Shown here in pieces: positions 34,450 through 47,364 of a DNA stretch of 64,000 nucleotides (the first letter of the stretch is position 1; each line of letters opens with the position of its first letter). This stretch comes from Steromphala cineraria (lineage: Eukaryota > Mollusca > Gastropoda > Trochida > Trochidae), in assembly GCA_916613615.1 (NCBI GenBank), contig OU744730.1, forward strand, positions 29,262,882 through 29,326,881. Reading direction: 5' to 3'. The notes under the pieces were generated by a model that worked only from the letters and a program-made list of their open reading frames with translations, searched no databases and had not been told where the DNA came from. The translations under genes were made by a program, and so were the position numbers.

Positions 34450-36100
34450 TGTTGTGACAAAATTCTGACCGAAACAGCTGCTCATAGTAAATGCTTAGAC
34501 CAACACGATAATCTCCGACGATTAAAGTCGGAAATCAATTGTTCTTTGTCATAAAGCCATGATTTATCTTGGTTATCTTTGTTCTGCTCTCTGAATTGTT
34601 CTCAATTAATCGCTAAGTGCGATTTCTGGCAAATGAATGTGATTATCACACGTCTGAATGACCATTTAAACTCGTAAACTTGCTATGCTAGTCAGTGCTG
34701 GATTAAGTGTTTGCTTTTGCACATGTTATTTCAAACATCAAACTTTTCTTGTATTAAGTTACACTACGTTTTATCTTTAAGAAGTACGGGTTTCTCATAT
34801 ATCACCTGCTGAGATATAGCAATGAACAAAACTCAGAGTGGTTTTATCTGGCAAGTTATCGTGACACCAAGTCAGAGTTATTAACAATACACAGACATCC
34901 CTTGACAATGATTATAGTAAACTTTGGTAGAAATTTGGTTATGATCAGTCGAGTCAGCATCCTGTTATCAGATGATTCTTCAAAAGACAGGTTTTGACAT
35001 TTCGTAAGCCTTATTTTTCTTTAAAGACTTCTCTCTCACAACTGTGCTAAAAAAAGAATCCGTTGCCTAGTTATCTTACATTCGCAAACTTTGACTGAGT
35101 ATGTTATGCACACCTATACCTTGCTAACAAGTAATGCATTACATAAAGTTTGTTATAAAGGCCTTTTGTACAACCAAATGCGTCGTAGAACGTCCTTGTT
35201 AAACAGAACTAATAATGAAATAATTATGTTAACATATTATCTATTGATACATCATAATTGGCGTATCATCATGCATGACAGTGAACAATTTTGCACCATT
35301 TTGTAAACAGCATGTTTGAATATGTGTACCATCACTTCTCAAATACATTAGAGAAATGTATAAATAGTTCTACAGCGAATTGAAAATATTAACGCCTACA
35401 TATGAATACTCCTTCAATTCATGTCGTGGATAGGAAAATGTCAAAAACCATTGGAAGTGTGTCCCAAAATTATAGTTTGGATTGTCTTTGCAGTATACCA
35501 CCACATTTAGGCTTTCCATACTCTTCAACAAAGAAATGAATCTTTGTATAACAAAGGGGACTCGAAAGTAATTTGCAATGGACTATAGGCCTTCTGACAG
35601 GAATTTTTGCATATGTCTGTTAAGATGATTGGTTTAAACCATATTTGCTTTATGAAATAGATGAAATCACTTCAAAGACAGCCTGGCTAAATGCAGATAT
35701 CACAGGTCATGATACAGAACATATTTCGTTTCATGTTTAATCATTTAATACGAAGGCATTACTTAGTTAATGGAACTGTCAAAACAGATATTGATTTTTC
35801 AGTTCAAAATGATTACATGTCATTTTTGCAAACACACTAGCTTACACACCAAATATGATTGCTGCAATGTTCACCTCGAGAGTCTTCTTTAAAGATTTTT
35901 CTTTCCTACTTTTATCATACTGTTTCTTCAAAAAGAACACACTTTTAAAGGTATATGTCATTGTAATTGTTTTATATAACTAAACCTCTGAATGGAGAAT
36001 AGAACTTTTATGATTAAACCATAACTTTTGGATTCGTCATGACATTACTAAGAAGATGTTTGCACTTTCTCCAAGACCATCAGTTTTCTATTATAATGAC
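34450..36100. repeat. Segmental duplication block C1
   Basis: Pairs with C2: 34515-34680 with 42735-42890, 34810-35050 with 44280-44520, 35085-35340 with 45220-45490, and 35660-35860 with 45720-45900. Landmarks include ATCGTGACACCAAGTCAGAG and TGACTGAGTATGTTATGCAC. The GAAATCAC...AAAGACAGCCTGG part also matches 24240-24275, tying C to the A/B array. A 71-codon ORF at 35091-35306 is broken in C2. Confidence 0.75.
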
Positions 36101-36195
36101 ACTGATTGTGTGATACCTTAAATACCTTAAGTTTGTCGTTCTGACTATCGTTAGGCCTTATTTGCCTTCACCGAAATAGAAAAGTTACTATTGAA

Positions 36196-36550
36196 GGGGC
36201 AGTAGCACGTTTTTTAAATATTTAAAAAAATTTAATGTTTCACTTATAACTGTAAGTTAATGCTAAATGTATTATATTGACAGTGTCAACAATCTCAATA
36301 CACAAGCCAATCACCCATAGTCAGAGGCTAAAGTATGAGGATTCACATAAAATCCACTGGCGACCATTTTTTGTGACCACCTTTAATTCATTTCGTGTAA
36401 CAAAAAGGAATCGCATGGCTAAAGTTAACATGATATGTTTGAATTAGTACTGCTCCATTTAGTTTAAATACATTGTCTTTCAATTGGAACCATTTATTTT
36501 CATTTTCCTGACATCACCTTATATTCCCCTAAAAACGTGCTACTGCCCCT
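36196..36550 (-). mobile_element. TTAA-type MITE, full-length
   Basis: Both termini are intact (GGGGCAGTAGCACG and CGTGCTACTGCCCCT). The target copies have mutated to TTGA (left) and TTAT (right). Minus orientation. A 70-codon ORF starting within it is an artefact of the element. Confidence 0.9.
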
Positions 36551-38625
36551 TTATTTATTATCATTATTTTGAATCCCATCCAACCGTGGACAAATTAGTA
36601 ATTAGTATTAAAAGTACGCATTTGAAAATCGTTGTTATATGCATGAAGGATATGAAAAATAAATTTGGTACTTTTTTAACACAATATTATGATTAAGTAC
36701 AATACGAGGGAAAGTGAGATTGATCCAAAAGTTGATAAGATTAGTCATAATGGGAGGAAAATAACAATTCTGTTAATTACTGGGTCATATGAATCAAGCG
36801 TAATTGCCAAAATTGTGCTGATACTAAGCTTAACGCAAGTTCACTGACAATGTGGCTGCAGCAGAAATGTACACTATCTAACTGAACTTTTTTTATCAAA
36901 CACTGAAGCAATAAATTACTGTATTGAGCTTTGATGACAACAAGAAAAGTAGGGGTCAAAATAGAAAAACCGTATGATGTCAAGTGGTTTAGGTTCAATC
37001 GTGATTATATTGCTTTGAAAATATGGTTCCTTGTTGTGGATAGTTCAAGAAAGACATCTTCCTGAAACATTATTAAAAAAATCAGATTAAACTAGTTTCC
37101 TTTTAATTGTTTAATGTCAGCCTATTTCCCTTTTCAATTACATTATGCTTTACCAAGTTGTTTAAAATTTATAAGCATCCAGTTGATTGATCACAATCAT
37201 AACATATTTTAAAACACACTTTATTCATCATAATGTTTTACTCGCTAGTGATAAGCATGGTGTTTGCTTGTGATGTTGACTCACGATAACAATTCCCATA
37301 TCAATGAATTTGTTATGTTTATGTTGATAACATACACCAAGGTACTCATAATATAAATCTATTTACAAAATCAACATTATAAGAATTAATTTATATTTTT
37401 GATATGACCATATACCATACGATGCACCAGTTCAAGTTCAACAGAATTAGTTCACTCATATGCATAAAATCATAAATAGGAGGGCTCCTATTTGGTACTC
37501 TGATTCTAAGATTGGAAGTTGATATGACTAATAGCGTGTAGCCCCTGATCTTTCACTTACAAATGGATATTTCACACTAAATATTCTCATTATCGTATGT
37601 TTCGTATTTTATTAAATGTCTCACCTAAAACCTATTTGTGGTCAAATATTAAAATAATAACTAGAGTTTTAACACAAATCTAAAGCTATGCAAAAATTAT
37701 ACTGTTAAATTTCAAACTTATACTTCATAAGAATACTTGAAAAAAATCCGATATCTGAAAACTACTTTCTTTTCCCTTTGTTTAAGCAATCTATTTTACA
37801 ACACTTTTGAAGGAGTTCCTCAGCATAATCCACACACATAACAACTAGAAGTTGTCTTTATTACTGTATAGCTTACTTTTTTGAAAAAACATATTTTTGT
37901 CAGAAAAAAATATTATTTTATTATTTTTCAAGCAAGTGGTACGCTTTTGCATCATTAGATAGAGATTTCCGATTTGAATACAACTTCAGAATTGATAAAC
38001 TCTTTTAAAAATACCAATGATGTCATTATAATGAACTGCACTTAAATCAATAAACGAACGTGTCCACATATAGAATAGTGAGATCAGTCTATTTGAATTC
38101 TACTCAACACAAGACTGCTCAGCGACTTTGAAAGTGTTTCTGGTGCTTTGCAAACAACCTGTTGGGGTTTTAAAAGCAAAAAAATGACATGTGCAATCAA
38201 ACTCGTGAGATTCATTTTTTACATGCCTTGAATTTACATAACCAAATACAGATTATCGAAAGATATGGAAAATGTTCTGTTATTGCATCACTTAACTGAA
38301 ATAGAAACATTTTCAACGACATAGTTTGCAAGAATGTAAAAGAAATTGATGGCAACTCATTGATCTTTAGTTGCATCAAGCTCTTGAAACAACAAAACTA
38401 AACACTCACAAGCACCTTTCTACACACTTTCTAACATTGTTCGTGATTCATTGACCCATCACACAATTTTAACTCAACTAGTTCACTTCACAAATGTTGA
38501 CTGAAAACTGTTTTTCCTAATCCGGATAATGAACTGCAATTAAGCAAAGCTCTCTGTATGGATTTAAAACCAGAGTTGTTCACATCTTCACACAGGTTCA
38601 TCTATGAACAATGTTTCTATATCAT
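36551..38625. other. AT-rich stretch with one short array fragment
   Basis: Only 36690-36775 (AATACGAGGGAAAGTGAG and the following TTGAT) matches the array, at about 15015-15085. A small perfect hairpin (AAATAGGAG / CTCCTATTT, 37474-37493) is present. Nothing else is seen. Confidence 0.5.
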
Positions 38626-38629
38626 TTTG

Positions 38630-38945
38630 GGATGGGATAGCGCAGTGGTTAGCGCGTTCGGCTTCGGATCAGGAGGTCCGTGGTTCGAATCCCGCCAGGG
38701 GCTCGGCAACTTTGTCTGCAGTAGAGAACTGTTCTAAATGCAGTAAGGTTTTGGTGCAATGCTACACTGAATATCAATGCAGTACAACCCATGGTTGCTA
38801 AGTCCAGCCGATGCTCGCAGGTTTCACCGCAGTGCATAGCCACAATAGATTTGCGGTCTTTCTGACTGCAATAATATTAGCAGTCGTGATACAAGTGAAA
38901 TACTCTTGAAATCGGAGATAAACCCCACATCACCTCACCCTCACC
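38630..38945 (+). mobile_element. SINE with tRNA-Arg-like head
   Basis: A box TAGCGCAGTGG at 38638-38648 and B box GGTTCGAATCC at 38682-38692. The anticodon region GGCTTCGGATCAG resembles tRNA-Arg(TCG). The T stem beside the B box does not pair, so this is not a working tRNA. A non-tRNA body follows and ends near CACCTCACCCTCACC and a T-run. A possible imperfect target duplication (ATATCATTTT / ATATAATTTT) flanks it. The 64-65-codon ORFs on both strands are readings of the SINE. Confidence 0.75.
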
Positions 38946-39747
38946 TTCCATATAATTTTTTTTCTAACAAACTTTTGAATTGATTTGCATTTTGACTTTA
39001 CTGAAAGTCATTGCTTAGCACAACTTGACAAAAAGCTACGAATTTAGTTTAGTTTAGTTAGAGCTTATCTTCTGTATCCTTCTTCAGTTCTTTGCACTTT
39101 TTATAATCAACATGGAGAGAGATTTTAGTCAAGAAAATGAGATAAACCTACACTCTCTTCACCATGCAGAAATATTTAAACACTTTTGAGCATCTGTTTT
39201 ATCAGTCAATGCTAGTCTGCTATTGATTTTAAATCAACGTGGGGCTTTTATTGCAAAACGATTTATCTGATAAGTAGCAATCAGCGATCAATCATGGTTC
39301 ACTTTCCAAAAGATAACAGAGCACTAATTTTTTCTAAAAAAGTTCTTGAAATTCTTGAAAGATATTCCTTGATAATAATTTAAGTCAACTAGAAATCATC
39401 AGTCGAGTTGGCTACAAGCTGTTATCAGATGTCACTACTAGAAACAAGTTTTGTTATTTTGTCAGCTTTATTTATACATTACCAACTACTGTAACTGCTA
39501 TATAAGGAAATAATTGCATTGACTTTACATTATTCAATTTACCTTTGGAATGTTGTATAACTATTATTCAACATTTACCTGAAATACTGAAGATCAAGAC
39601 ATTCATTCAACTTTTCAAAGCCACTTGGTAAACGACCAAAGGACACAACCACTTATGTGCTAAAAGTTTTGAATATTATGTTAAATAAATAATACTTAAA
39701 CGTTAAGCTATCTTTATCATTATGCAATATTTGATAAAAGACATTAA

Positions 39748-39975
39748 AGGGGCAGTAGCACGTTTTTTACCTTTTTTTAACCTTTTCAATCTTTCACTGA
39801 TAATTGTACGTTAATGGCATTATGTATTATTTTCATTGTGTCAAAAATAACATTACGTAAAGCAATCATCCAGTCAGAGCACAAATTATAAAGACTTACA
39901 TAATGTACATTGGCGGCATTTTTGTGAACACCTATGATTTATTTGGCACTGATATATGAAGGAGTTACGGTTAAC
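39748..39975 (-). mobile_element. TTAA-type MITE, 3'-truncated
   Basis: TTAA at 39744-39747 and an intact left terminus. The element is recognisable to about GGAGTTACGGTTAACATG and then stops; the other terminus is missing. Diverged relative to the full-length copies. Confidence 0.8.
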
Positions 39976-40404
39976 ATGTTTTCACATTGTTACAAAACCC
40001 GCGTTTCTAAAAGAAGAATATATATTTCGATAACATCATAATTAATTGTCGTGGATACAATTTTATCAAATGATGTATGTTTGACTGTCACCAATGGATA
40101 CTAATTTGATTGTATCATGGCTGGCAATATCTCAACGTGTCAACACATCTGAACATTAAACTTTTGAATGTTAGATAGTAACTGTCTAAGTAAGAAATAT
40201 ATTGAGGCTTTGTAAACTTGCAATACGTTGGTCATATAGAGGCTAAATTAATTATCAATGGTGATTTAAAAATCTAAAAAAATGTCTTTGCAATGTGTTT
40301 TCTTCTTTTATCATTACCATATGTTTGTTGTTTGATTTCCAGTTATTAGGATCGGCAGAAATCCGTTTGTAGCTAGGTATCCATTTGCAATAATCACACA
40401 ATTT

Positions 40405-40690
40405 CTGCTAACGTCTAGTGATTTTACGATCTTGCAGACTTGATACAATCTCTTGTCCTTTCAATTCGAAAATTCAGTTTTTAGTAAGTAAACAGATCTA
40501 AGCAAAACTGGAAATCCAAGCTTCATCAGAACGTGTTAACAATAGCATTAGACAGGTAAATGTGCTACAGATAACAGTTTGGGGCTCAGATAGTTAGACA
40601 CAAATCTTTACTAAGTTAAATGACGCATGTTCAGTTTCAATGGCTCAGCAAATACAGTTTAAGAGGCACACTGTCATTAGCTATAAAAAG
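40405..40690 (+). repeat. Module Z, copy 4
   Basis: AACGTCTAGTGATTTTACG, ACTTGATACAATCTCTTG, TTCAATTCGAAAATTCA, GACACAAATCTTTACT and TGACGCA at 40621-40627. Closest to Z5 (49215-49510). Confidence 0.7.
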
Positions 40691-40839
40691 TCTGTAGGAG
40701 AGTCGGCCCCTTTCCAATTAATTGTCAAAATCAATGCTTTATGTTGATGTTTGAATCATGTTGTTTGATATTATTTGCATTGACTAGTTGAATGATCATA
40801 ATTCTATTAGTTTCATTATCTTATGTTTTTATATTGTAT

Positions 40840-42060
40840 ATTATTTTGTTTATTTATCAACTACTTAGTCATTGTCAAGATCTGATTTGAATATTCTTGG
40901 TGTAAGAATGAGTCGCCAGAACGCATCTTGTCGTGAAACGTGCAGGATCTGCATGCGCGGTTGCTGAAGCTTGACTGTGAGGGTGACAGCAGATACCTAG
41001 CGTCTGTTGAGGTATACGGACGTGTTTTGAAGGGGTGTTTTGGCAGAAATGCGCAAGTGTTCAGTATGTTGCACTTTGTTTGATGTTTTGATGAGATGTG
41101 TGTGAATTATTGAACATTTTATGAAGCAATGTGTAATTGTTTATGGTGTGTTGATAATTTGTAGAAATGCGGTTGTTTTTATAACATTACTAAATATATA
41201 GTATTTCAATTGTTTGCATACATATTAGCAGTTGTGAACTGTTAATGAATCAACGTTGTGTCGTTGATTTGTTGTATTGATGTTTTATCAATTTGAGGGA
41301 TAAATGTGTGGTTACATAATTATTCAACTGTGATGTACAATTGGCAACTAAATAAGTGTTCTATATTGGCATTAATGGGTAACCTACAATGTATAATGGA
41401 CATATTAGTCAATACGAGTGATTGTATTGTAGCTTCCGAGGCACGGTGTAGATGAGCACGATGTAATGATGACCTGGGCAATCTGCAAGAGTTTTGTACG
41501 ACATGATCTCAGAGAGGGTGATGGTTTGACCAGTGGGCGAGCTAGAGATCACCAGGATTGTATGCCAGGGTGGATAGAGTGGTCAGTGTAGGCTGCGAGT
41601 TGGACACTGAGGCTTCCGAGGACTGTGCTTACACCAGTGGGAAAGTAGTGAACATTGAGTTCGTACTGACAGAGGTCAGAGATTAATGCCAAACAGACAC
41701 TACCATCTTGCCATAGTAACCATCATTTAAACATGAACACTACTGTGTAACGTTATTATATAACCGTTTCCCGAGACGGTGTGTTTATATATTTTGGTAC
41801 TGTGTGTGTTAGTTTAATATATTGATGTATTGATTAGTATATTGATATGTATATCTAGGTGAAGTGTGGTAAGGTTGGGTATATATGTGCGTGTGGGTAG
41901 CATGTAAGTGCATGTGAGAAGAGTGAGTGTACGGGAGTAGATATATATATATATATGTAAGTGTTTTATAAGTGTTTTATTGGTAATAAACTTTTGAACC
42001 TCATCTTTTGTTCTGATTTGTGACAGTCCTATTTGTCTGTGCACATTGTACATTCACCCG
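40840..42060. mobile_element. GC-richer insertion, possibly a solo LTR
   Basis: Absent from the D2 partner (break at about 49660-49700). Base composition is clearly less AT-rich than its surroundings at 40900-41720. It has a TATA-like TATATAACC (about 41757), an AATAAA at 41987-41992, and could run from TG near 40901 to CA near 42026, the form of an LTR. No 5-bp target duplication is found and no polyprotein is present. Alternative: a gene fragment or another element type. Confidence 0.35.
41941..41956. repeat. (AT)8 microsatellite
   Basis: Uninterrupted AT dinucleotide run inside the D1 insertion. Confidence 0.9.
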
Positions 42061-42739
42061 AATCTACATCCTGTATTCGATTTGCGTATAGTAATCATAG
42101 AAATTAAAAAAATTAAGCCAACATTCAGCATTACCTCTAAACACTATATGTATGTGTAAACTGCATGTGATACCTTAAGGGGGTACTTAAATAAATTAAT
42201 AACCAATTCAATGAAATTTAAATTAAAAATTTCGTAAAACAACATCCTTCTTACAAAGAGTCTAAAAGCATAAAACAAAATGAAACCTGTTTAGTTTGAA
42301 TATGAAACTGTTGACTCGGTCGCACCGTAGGATGTTACATAATGTGTTGTGTGTTGCTGACGGGTGTCTGCGTACCAGACAGATAAATTAACTGAGCCAG
42401 ATGTTCAATATGTTAAAAACAGACTTTATTCGATATTCTATAGCGACATTTTATATATACAGACAGGTGTATAAATTGAACCTTCATTAAACAAACTCTT
42501 AAATTCAATTCGGTTAATTATCCATAGATGTGGATGAAATGGATTGGTATATATCTCGGACAAAATACTGGGAATAGAAGAAATGGTATGCACTGTTCCT
42601 GAAATGATATCAATTAACATTTAAAGAACTCGTTGATCAAGCAGTCAGCCTCTCACCATTGATACGCATATCGATATTGGTAACCTGTTGATGATGTTGA
42701 TAGTTAAATTACATATGTTTACATAACCTACATACAAGT

Positions 42740-45700
42740 CGGAAATCAATTGTACTTTATCCTAAACTATCGATTTCTTGGTTTTCTTTGTTCTGCTCTC
42801 TGGATTGTTCTCAATCAATCGAGAAATGCGCTTTCTGGCGAGTGAATGTGGTTATCACACGCAATGACCATTTAATTTCGTAAACTATTTGGAGAGTGCC
42901 TTCTTTGAAAATGTTCATCTGTTTGCGTATTTGCTTACATGCTTTTAAAAGAACTACAGTATATGATTTTACAAATTATTCCAAAGGGTTTTCATCATCG
43001 TGGATATAGGTTTTCAATTATTTGCTGACTATAACTGCTTAGCCATAACGTTTGTCCCTTACGATTAAAGTCGGAAGTCAGTTGTACTTTGTCCTAAAGG
43101 TATGACTTATAAAAGAGCTTAAGATGCATGTGTGCATTAAAGAGTTGCCACCAAAACCAAAAATCTTGAAACTTAAAACTTTTACCAAAAAACAACAAAT
43201 TCGTCAATAACAAAAAATAACGTTAGTTTGGATAGGAATTTTGCCAATAGTTTATGCCACAAGTCAACAGAATCGGTTGAGACAGTGTGATTGGGTTGGA
43301 AACAATATTTAGCACACAAAGATGTGGTTAATGGAGGGTTTTGAAGAAGTTTGGAGGCAAATCAGAATTTGGATAACGTCCATGAACATCACTTGCATCA
43401 GATTGTTGACCGACAAAGGTGTAATGCTTCTCTCGATATAACTAGAATTTACTTGCAGAACGTCAGATTGATCATAACACTGCCTTTTTAAGTAAAGAAT
43501 TGTTATGCCTTCTCAAACACTAGATTCAAAGTCAAATAAAAGATCAACGGTATGAATTAAATAAACTTTTCAAAGGGAAGTCAAGCAGGAATCTTTGCAA
43601 ATGCCATGAATTCATAAGACTGACTTCAACGCCATCTTGTGATTGACAGAATACAGAAACAAACCTAAAACTAGTATTCTTTTTTTGGCTTACACTTTTA
43701 CTTTTGACATGTAAATTTTCGCTTTGATATCATTTAGATGATGTAACATTTTTGTTTTTTAAGATGCAGAAATAGATTCTATGAAAAATTACATATGCGT
43801 TTCAGTTTTGGGAGTGTATATTATTTTTGCTATGTAAGTTTTTTTCGGTTTTTGGTGTATACATGTACATCAGGAAGTAATCTCAAGGGGTATTATCTAT
43901 TCATTATTATATTGCGATTCTGTATATTTTGTACTGAAACAAGGGTTTACCCTGGGCCTTTGAGGCCCGAGCTTACAACAAACGTATGTATTTTCTTAAA
44001 ACGTCAATTAAAAAAGCAATATATTGTCTACAGTTATGACGTCATAGGTAGCCTTAGAATACATACTAATGGAGGAATACATGAAGTAAGAAGTCGCTCA
44101 TTTCAAATGTGTTGATTCTGGGTAATGTAAAACACGTAACCAGGCCTCAAAGGCCCCACGACACTGCGTGAGGGTTAATGCTTTCTGTACTATTCTCAAT
44201 CAGTCTCCAAGTATGATTTCGGGCGAATGAATGTGATTATCACACGCATCAATGACCACTTATGCTCGTCCAACATTGAACAAAGTCAGAATGGCTCTGT
44301 CTGGCAGGTTATCGTGACACCAAGTCAGAGTTATTAAAAGTACACAGACGTCCCTTGACAATAATTAAAGTCAATTTTGGTAGAAATCTGGTTATGATCA
44401 GTCGAGATGACAGCAGCCTGTTATTAGATGATACTTCAAAAGACAGGTTGTGACATTTTGTAAGCCTAATTTTCCTTTACAAAGTTTTCTCCCATAAATG
44501 TGCTAAATAAGGAATATCTTGTCTAGACATCATACTCTGCAACATTCAAAAAACTTATTCAACTTGACACCCACCAGGTACACGACGCAAAACCTCCAAT
44601 TAACTTCACATGGTCGCCTGTTTATATGTTTAGATAAGCCTAATATACTTACAGAAGCCAAAATTACTTTGATTCATTATTCAACTTTTTCCAAAATATA
44701 TTCCAATTTATCATCTATATTTATAAAAAAAACTTAAATATATAGTGACCCGTCTCAACTTATCAAAATTGGGTTTAAGTCTTTAATTAATCTCAACTCT
44801 TCAGTCTAAAATATGATAAAACAGTGAAAACAATTTTTTTTAAATCTGACCCCTGCTTACATTTACAGTCGCCAAATAACTTCTTTCAATTTGGTTTGCC
44901 CAGTGACATTGTTGATGGTTTGAAAAAAGCTTATAAGAAAGTGATCTTATGTGATGACATGTTTGCTTGGAGTTGATTTTCTTACCTTTAAGCTTTCGGA
45001 AGGAGTGTTTGAAAACTGAGAAGCAATGCTGAATCATTGATTCCATATTGACATTGACATTTCATCTATTTAAAATTGAATAACAAAGCGCTTGAAACTG
45101 TTTATATACGCGTACTAAAGTGGACACTGTTTTTGACATGAGCGATTATATTCAAAATAATTTACGAAATCTATGTCATGTAATGAAAGATCTCCGTTTC
45201 ACCCTTGCGCAACTCGGAGCTTTGACTGAGTATGTTATGCACACATTTACTTTGCTAACATGTAATGCCTGACTTTAACATTTGTGATAAAGGGCTTTCA
45301 GATGAATCTTTACAACTAAATGCATCGTCGAACGTCCTTTCGGAACAGCACGCAGAAAAAAGTTATGTTAATAGTTATTCATTGATACATCTTAATAGAC
45401 GTATCATCATGCATGGTAGTGTACACATTTTCATAACTTATTGATGTCCATGTATAGGCATGTCTGAATATGTGTATCGTCACTTCTCAAATATATTAAT
45501 GATAGGAATCAAAACAAAATTTAATAAAATGTAGTTCTAAATATAAAGATTCTCATTCATTTTATTTCCTGGATTAAAAATATCTATGTGAGTAAGACTT
45601 ACTATTCTCCTCAAATCAGGGAATGAACCTGTGTAAACCATTAAGAGAACTTGCAAGTAATATAACATAATTTTCCACTTATATCCCTTAAGCAAATAAC

Positions 45701-46050
45701 ATTAAACTCTATCTGTATATACAGATGAAATCACTTCAAAGACAGCCTGGCTAAATGCAGATATGAAAGGTTATGATACGAAACATATTTCGTTTCATGT
45801 TTAATCATATAATGCGAAGGCACTACTTAGTAAATGGAACTGCCAAAACAGATATTGATTTTTGTAGTTCAAAAAGATTGCATGTCATATTTGCCAACAA
45901 ACCGTAGTTTTTTTCTGCAATATTAACCTTGAGAGTTTTCTTTGAAATTTCTTACAAAGATTTGAAAAGATAGTCTTAAAGGTAAAATGTCATTGTCATT
46001 GAGATCATTAGCTTATATTTAAACCTAGTTTGTCGTTCCTATAAAGAAAT
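42740..46050. repeat. Segmental duplication block C2
   Basis: Partner of C1. The GTCGGAAATCAATTG segment occurs here at about 42738, again in shorter form near 43070, and the TGTGATTATCACACGCAT-type segment near 44230, so C2 itself contains internal duplication. It continues through 45220-45900. The extra sequence at 43100-44180 has no partner in C1. Confidence 0.7.
43954..44156. repeat. Short inverted repeat, GGCCTTTGAGGCC
   Basis: GGGCCTTTGAGGCC (43954-43967) is matched in inverted orientation by GGCCTCAAAGGCCC (44143-44156), about 200 bp apart, in sequence with no partner in C1. It may mark the ends of a small element of about 200-250 bp. The 106-codon ORF at 43795-44115 overlaps it and shows no conserved motif. 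Confidence 0.4.
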
Positions 46051-46097
46051 AATATTTAGGAACGATATCAATGTTATCATTTAGAAGTGTGGAACTT

Positions 46098-46361
46098 TGT
46101 CGTTATATTACGCCGAGTGTGTGAGATAGAATGGGAGACGACTGATTGGAGGCAATCAAAATTACTTGTGCAATCAGCGACGCTGTTTTTGAATCATCAT
46201 TTTGGCTACCAAAAGATGGCAAAGGCATTGTGATATGAACCACCCTTTCCATGCAAGAAAAGTTGTCATTTGATAGAAAAATTCAAATAGATTGTGGTGA
46301 AAATATTTTCCGCCAGGGGAAACTGCCGGGACCCAGAGATTTCGGCGTAATTTAACAGAGG
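46098..46361. mobile_element. Short inverted-repeat element, family 2, copy 3
   Basis: The interior is collinear with copies 1 and 2 (GACTGATTGGAGGCAATC, GCAATCAGCGACG, GGGGAAACTG). Its arms read TTACGCCGA / TCGGCGTAA in place of the AATTAG-type arms of copies 1 and 2, yet they still pair with each other. Confidence 0.65.
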
Positions 46362-46469
46362 ATGTATCAACATTTCATGACTTGATCTGCCTCTGTGGGG
46401 AGAGAATGTAGAACAGAGGCTTATCAACATTTCATGACTAAATCTGCCTCTGTGGGGAGAGATTGCTGG
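46354..46469 (+). repeat. 58-bp tandem duplication
   Basis: Two head-to-tail 58-bp units (46354-46411, 46412-46469), each from AACAGAGG through ATCAACATTTCATGACT to CTCTGTGGGGAGAGA. Single copies of the unit's end occur at 20660-20690 and 51729-51755, and more diverged at 12472. Confidence 0.85.
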
Positions 46470-47364
46470 ACTATTGGCCAGGCTTTTAATCGGAAATCAA
46501 TTTCACTTTGCTTTAAACCCATGACTTATCTTTATTTATCCTTCTCCAGCTCTATGCACTTTACTCGATCAATCTTCGTGAGAGATTTCTGCCAAAAAGT
46601 TTGATAAACCATAGCTCTCATTCCATGAAAATCCAATTTAAGGCATATGTTGTATTAGTCACTGCAAGTTTTGTTATTGAAATGCTTCATCAACGTTAAG
46701 CTATTCCTGTATATTGCAATACCATTTATCTAGTCATTTATCAAGTAGCAAGGATCAATCAAAGTCTTCTCGCCGAAAGATAACAGAACACCAACAAGAT
46801 CTCAAAAGTATAAAGATAACCCTAAATTAAAAACAATTAAGTCGACTTAAAAAAAGAAATTTTGTCACCCTACATGTAAGTCGAGTAGCCTCTGTTATCA
46901 GATGCCACTTCAGAAGACACGTTTTGTTATTTTATTTTCACAGCTTTATTTCAACACCACCAACTACTTTGAATGCTTAATAAGAAATCAATTGCCTCGA
47001 CTTCAATTTATTCAATATTTCTTTGGAATATTTCATGAATGTTATTCACCATTCACCGGACATACATGTACTGAAGACTACTTTTTAACTTTTGTAAGAG
47101 ACTGGGTAACGGCTTAAGGACCAAAACCACATGAATGTATATTAGCAGTTTTGAGATTTTCCTAATTTTATAACCTTCCAATCAAACATTGATGGTGATA
47201 CTCAAACGTTTACCTATCTTTGGTACAATTAAATTATTTATAAAAGACGTTACCTTTTTCCGATAACACTGATAATTCCAATCACAAAAGCAGTAGTGAC
47301 GTGGTAAATAGCATCAAAGAAATAAGCTTATTACTTATTATTATAATTGACCACTGGGTCTAAT

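Larger units (their letters stand above)
39000..40830. repeat. Segmental duplication block D1
   Basis: Pairs with D2: 39055-39480 with 46500-46960 (including CTGTTATCAGATG and AAGTTTTGTTATTTT), and 40360-40830 with 49160-49660. It resumes at 42060-42430 (partner 49705-50130) after the inserted sequence at 40840-42060. Confidence 0.7.

Noticed and set aside
36484..36696. 70-codon plus-strand ORF
   Set aside because: It starts inside the MITE terminal region and runs into unrelated DNA; not a gene.
37474..37493. Small hairpin AAATAGGAG / CTCCTATTT as a terminator
   Set aside because: Intrinsic terminators are a bacterial feature and the window is eukaryotic; no gene ends here.
38630..38703. 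tRNA-Arg(TCG) gene
   Set aside because: The T stem and part of the anticodon stem are mismatched, and a SINE-like body continues downstream.
43795..44115. 106-codon plus-strand ORF
   Set aside because: It overlaps a short inverted repeat and has AT-driven F/Y/I-rich composition with no homologue in the C1 block.
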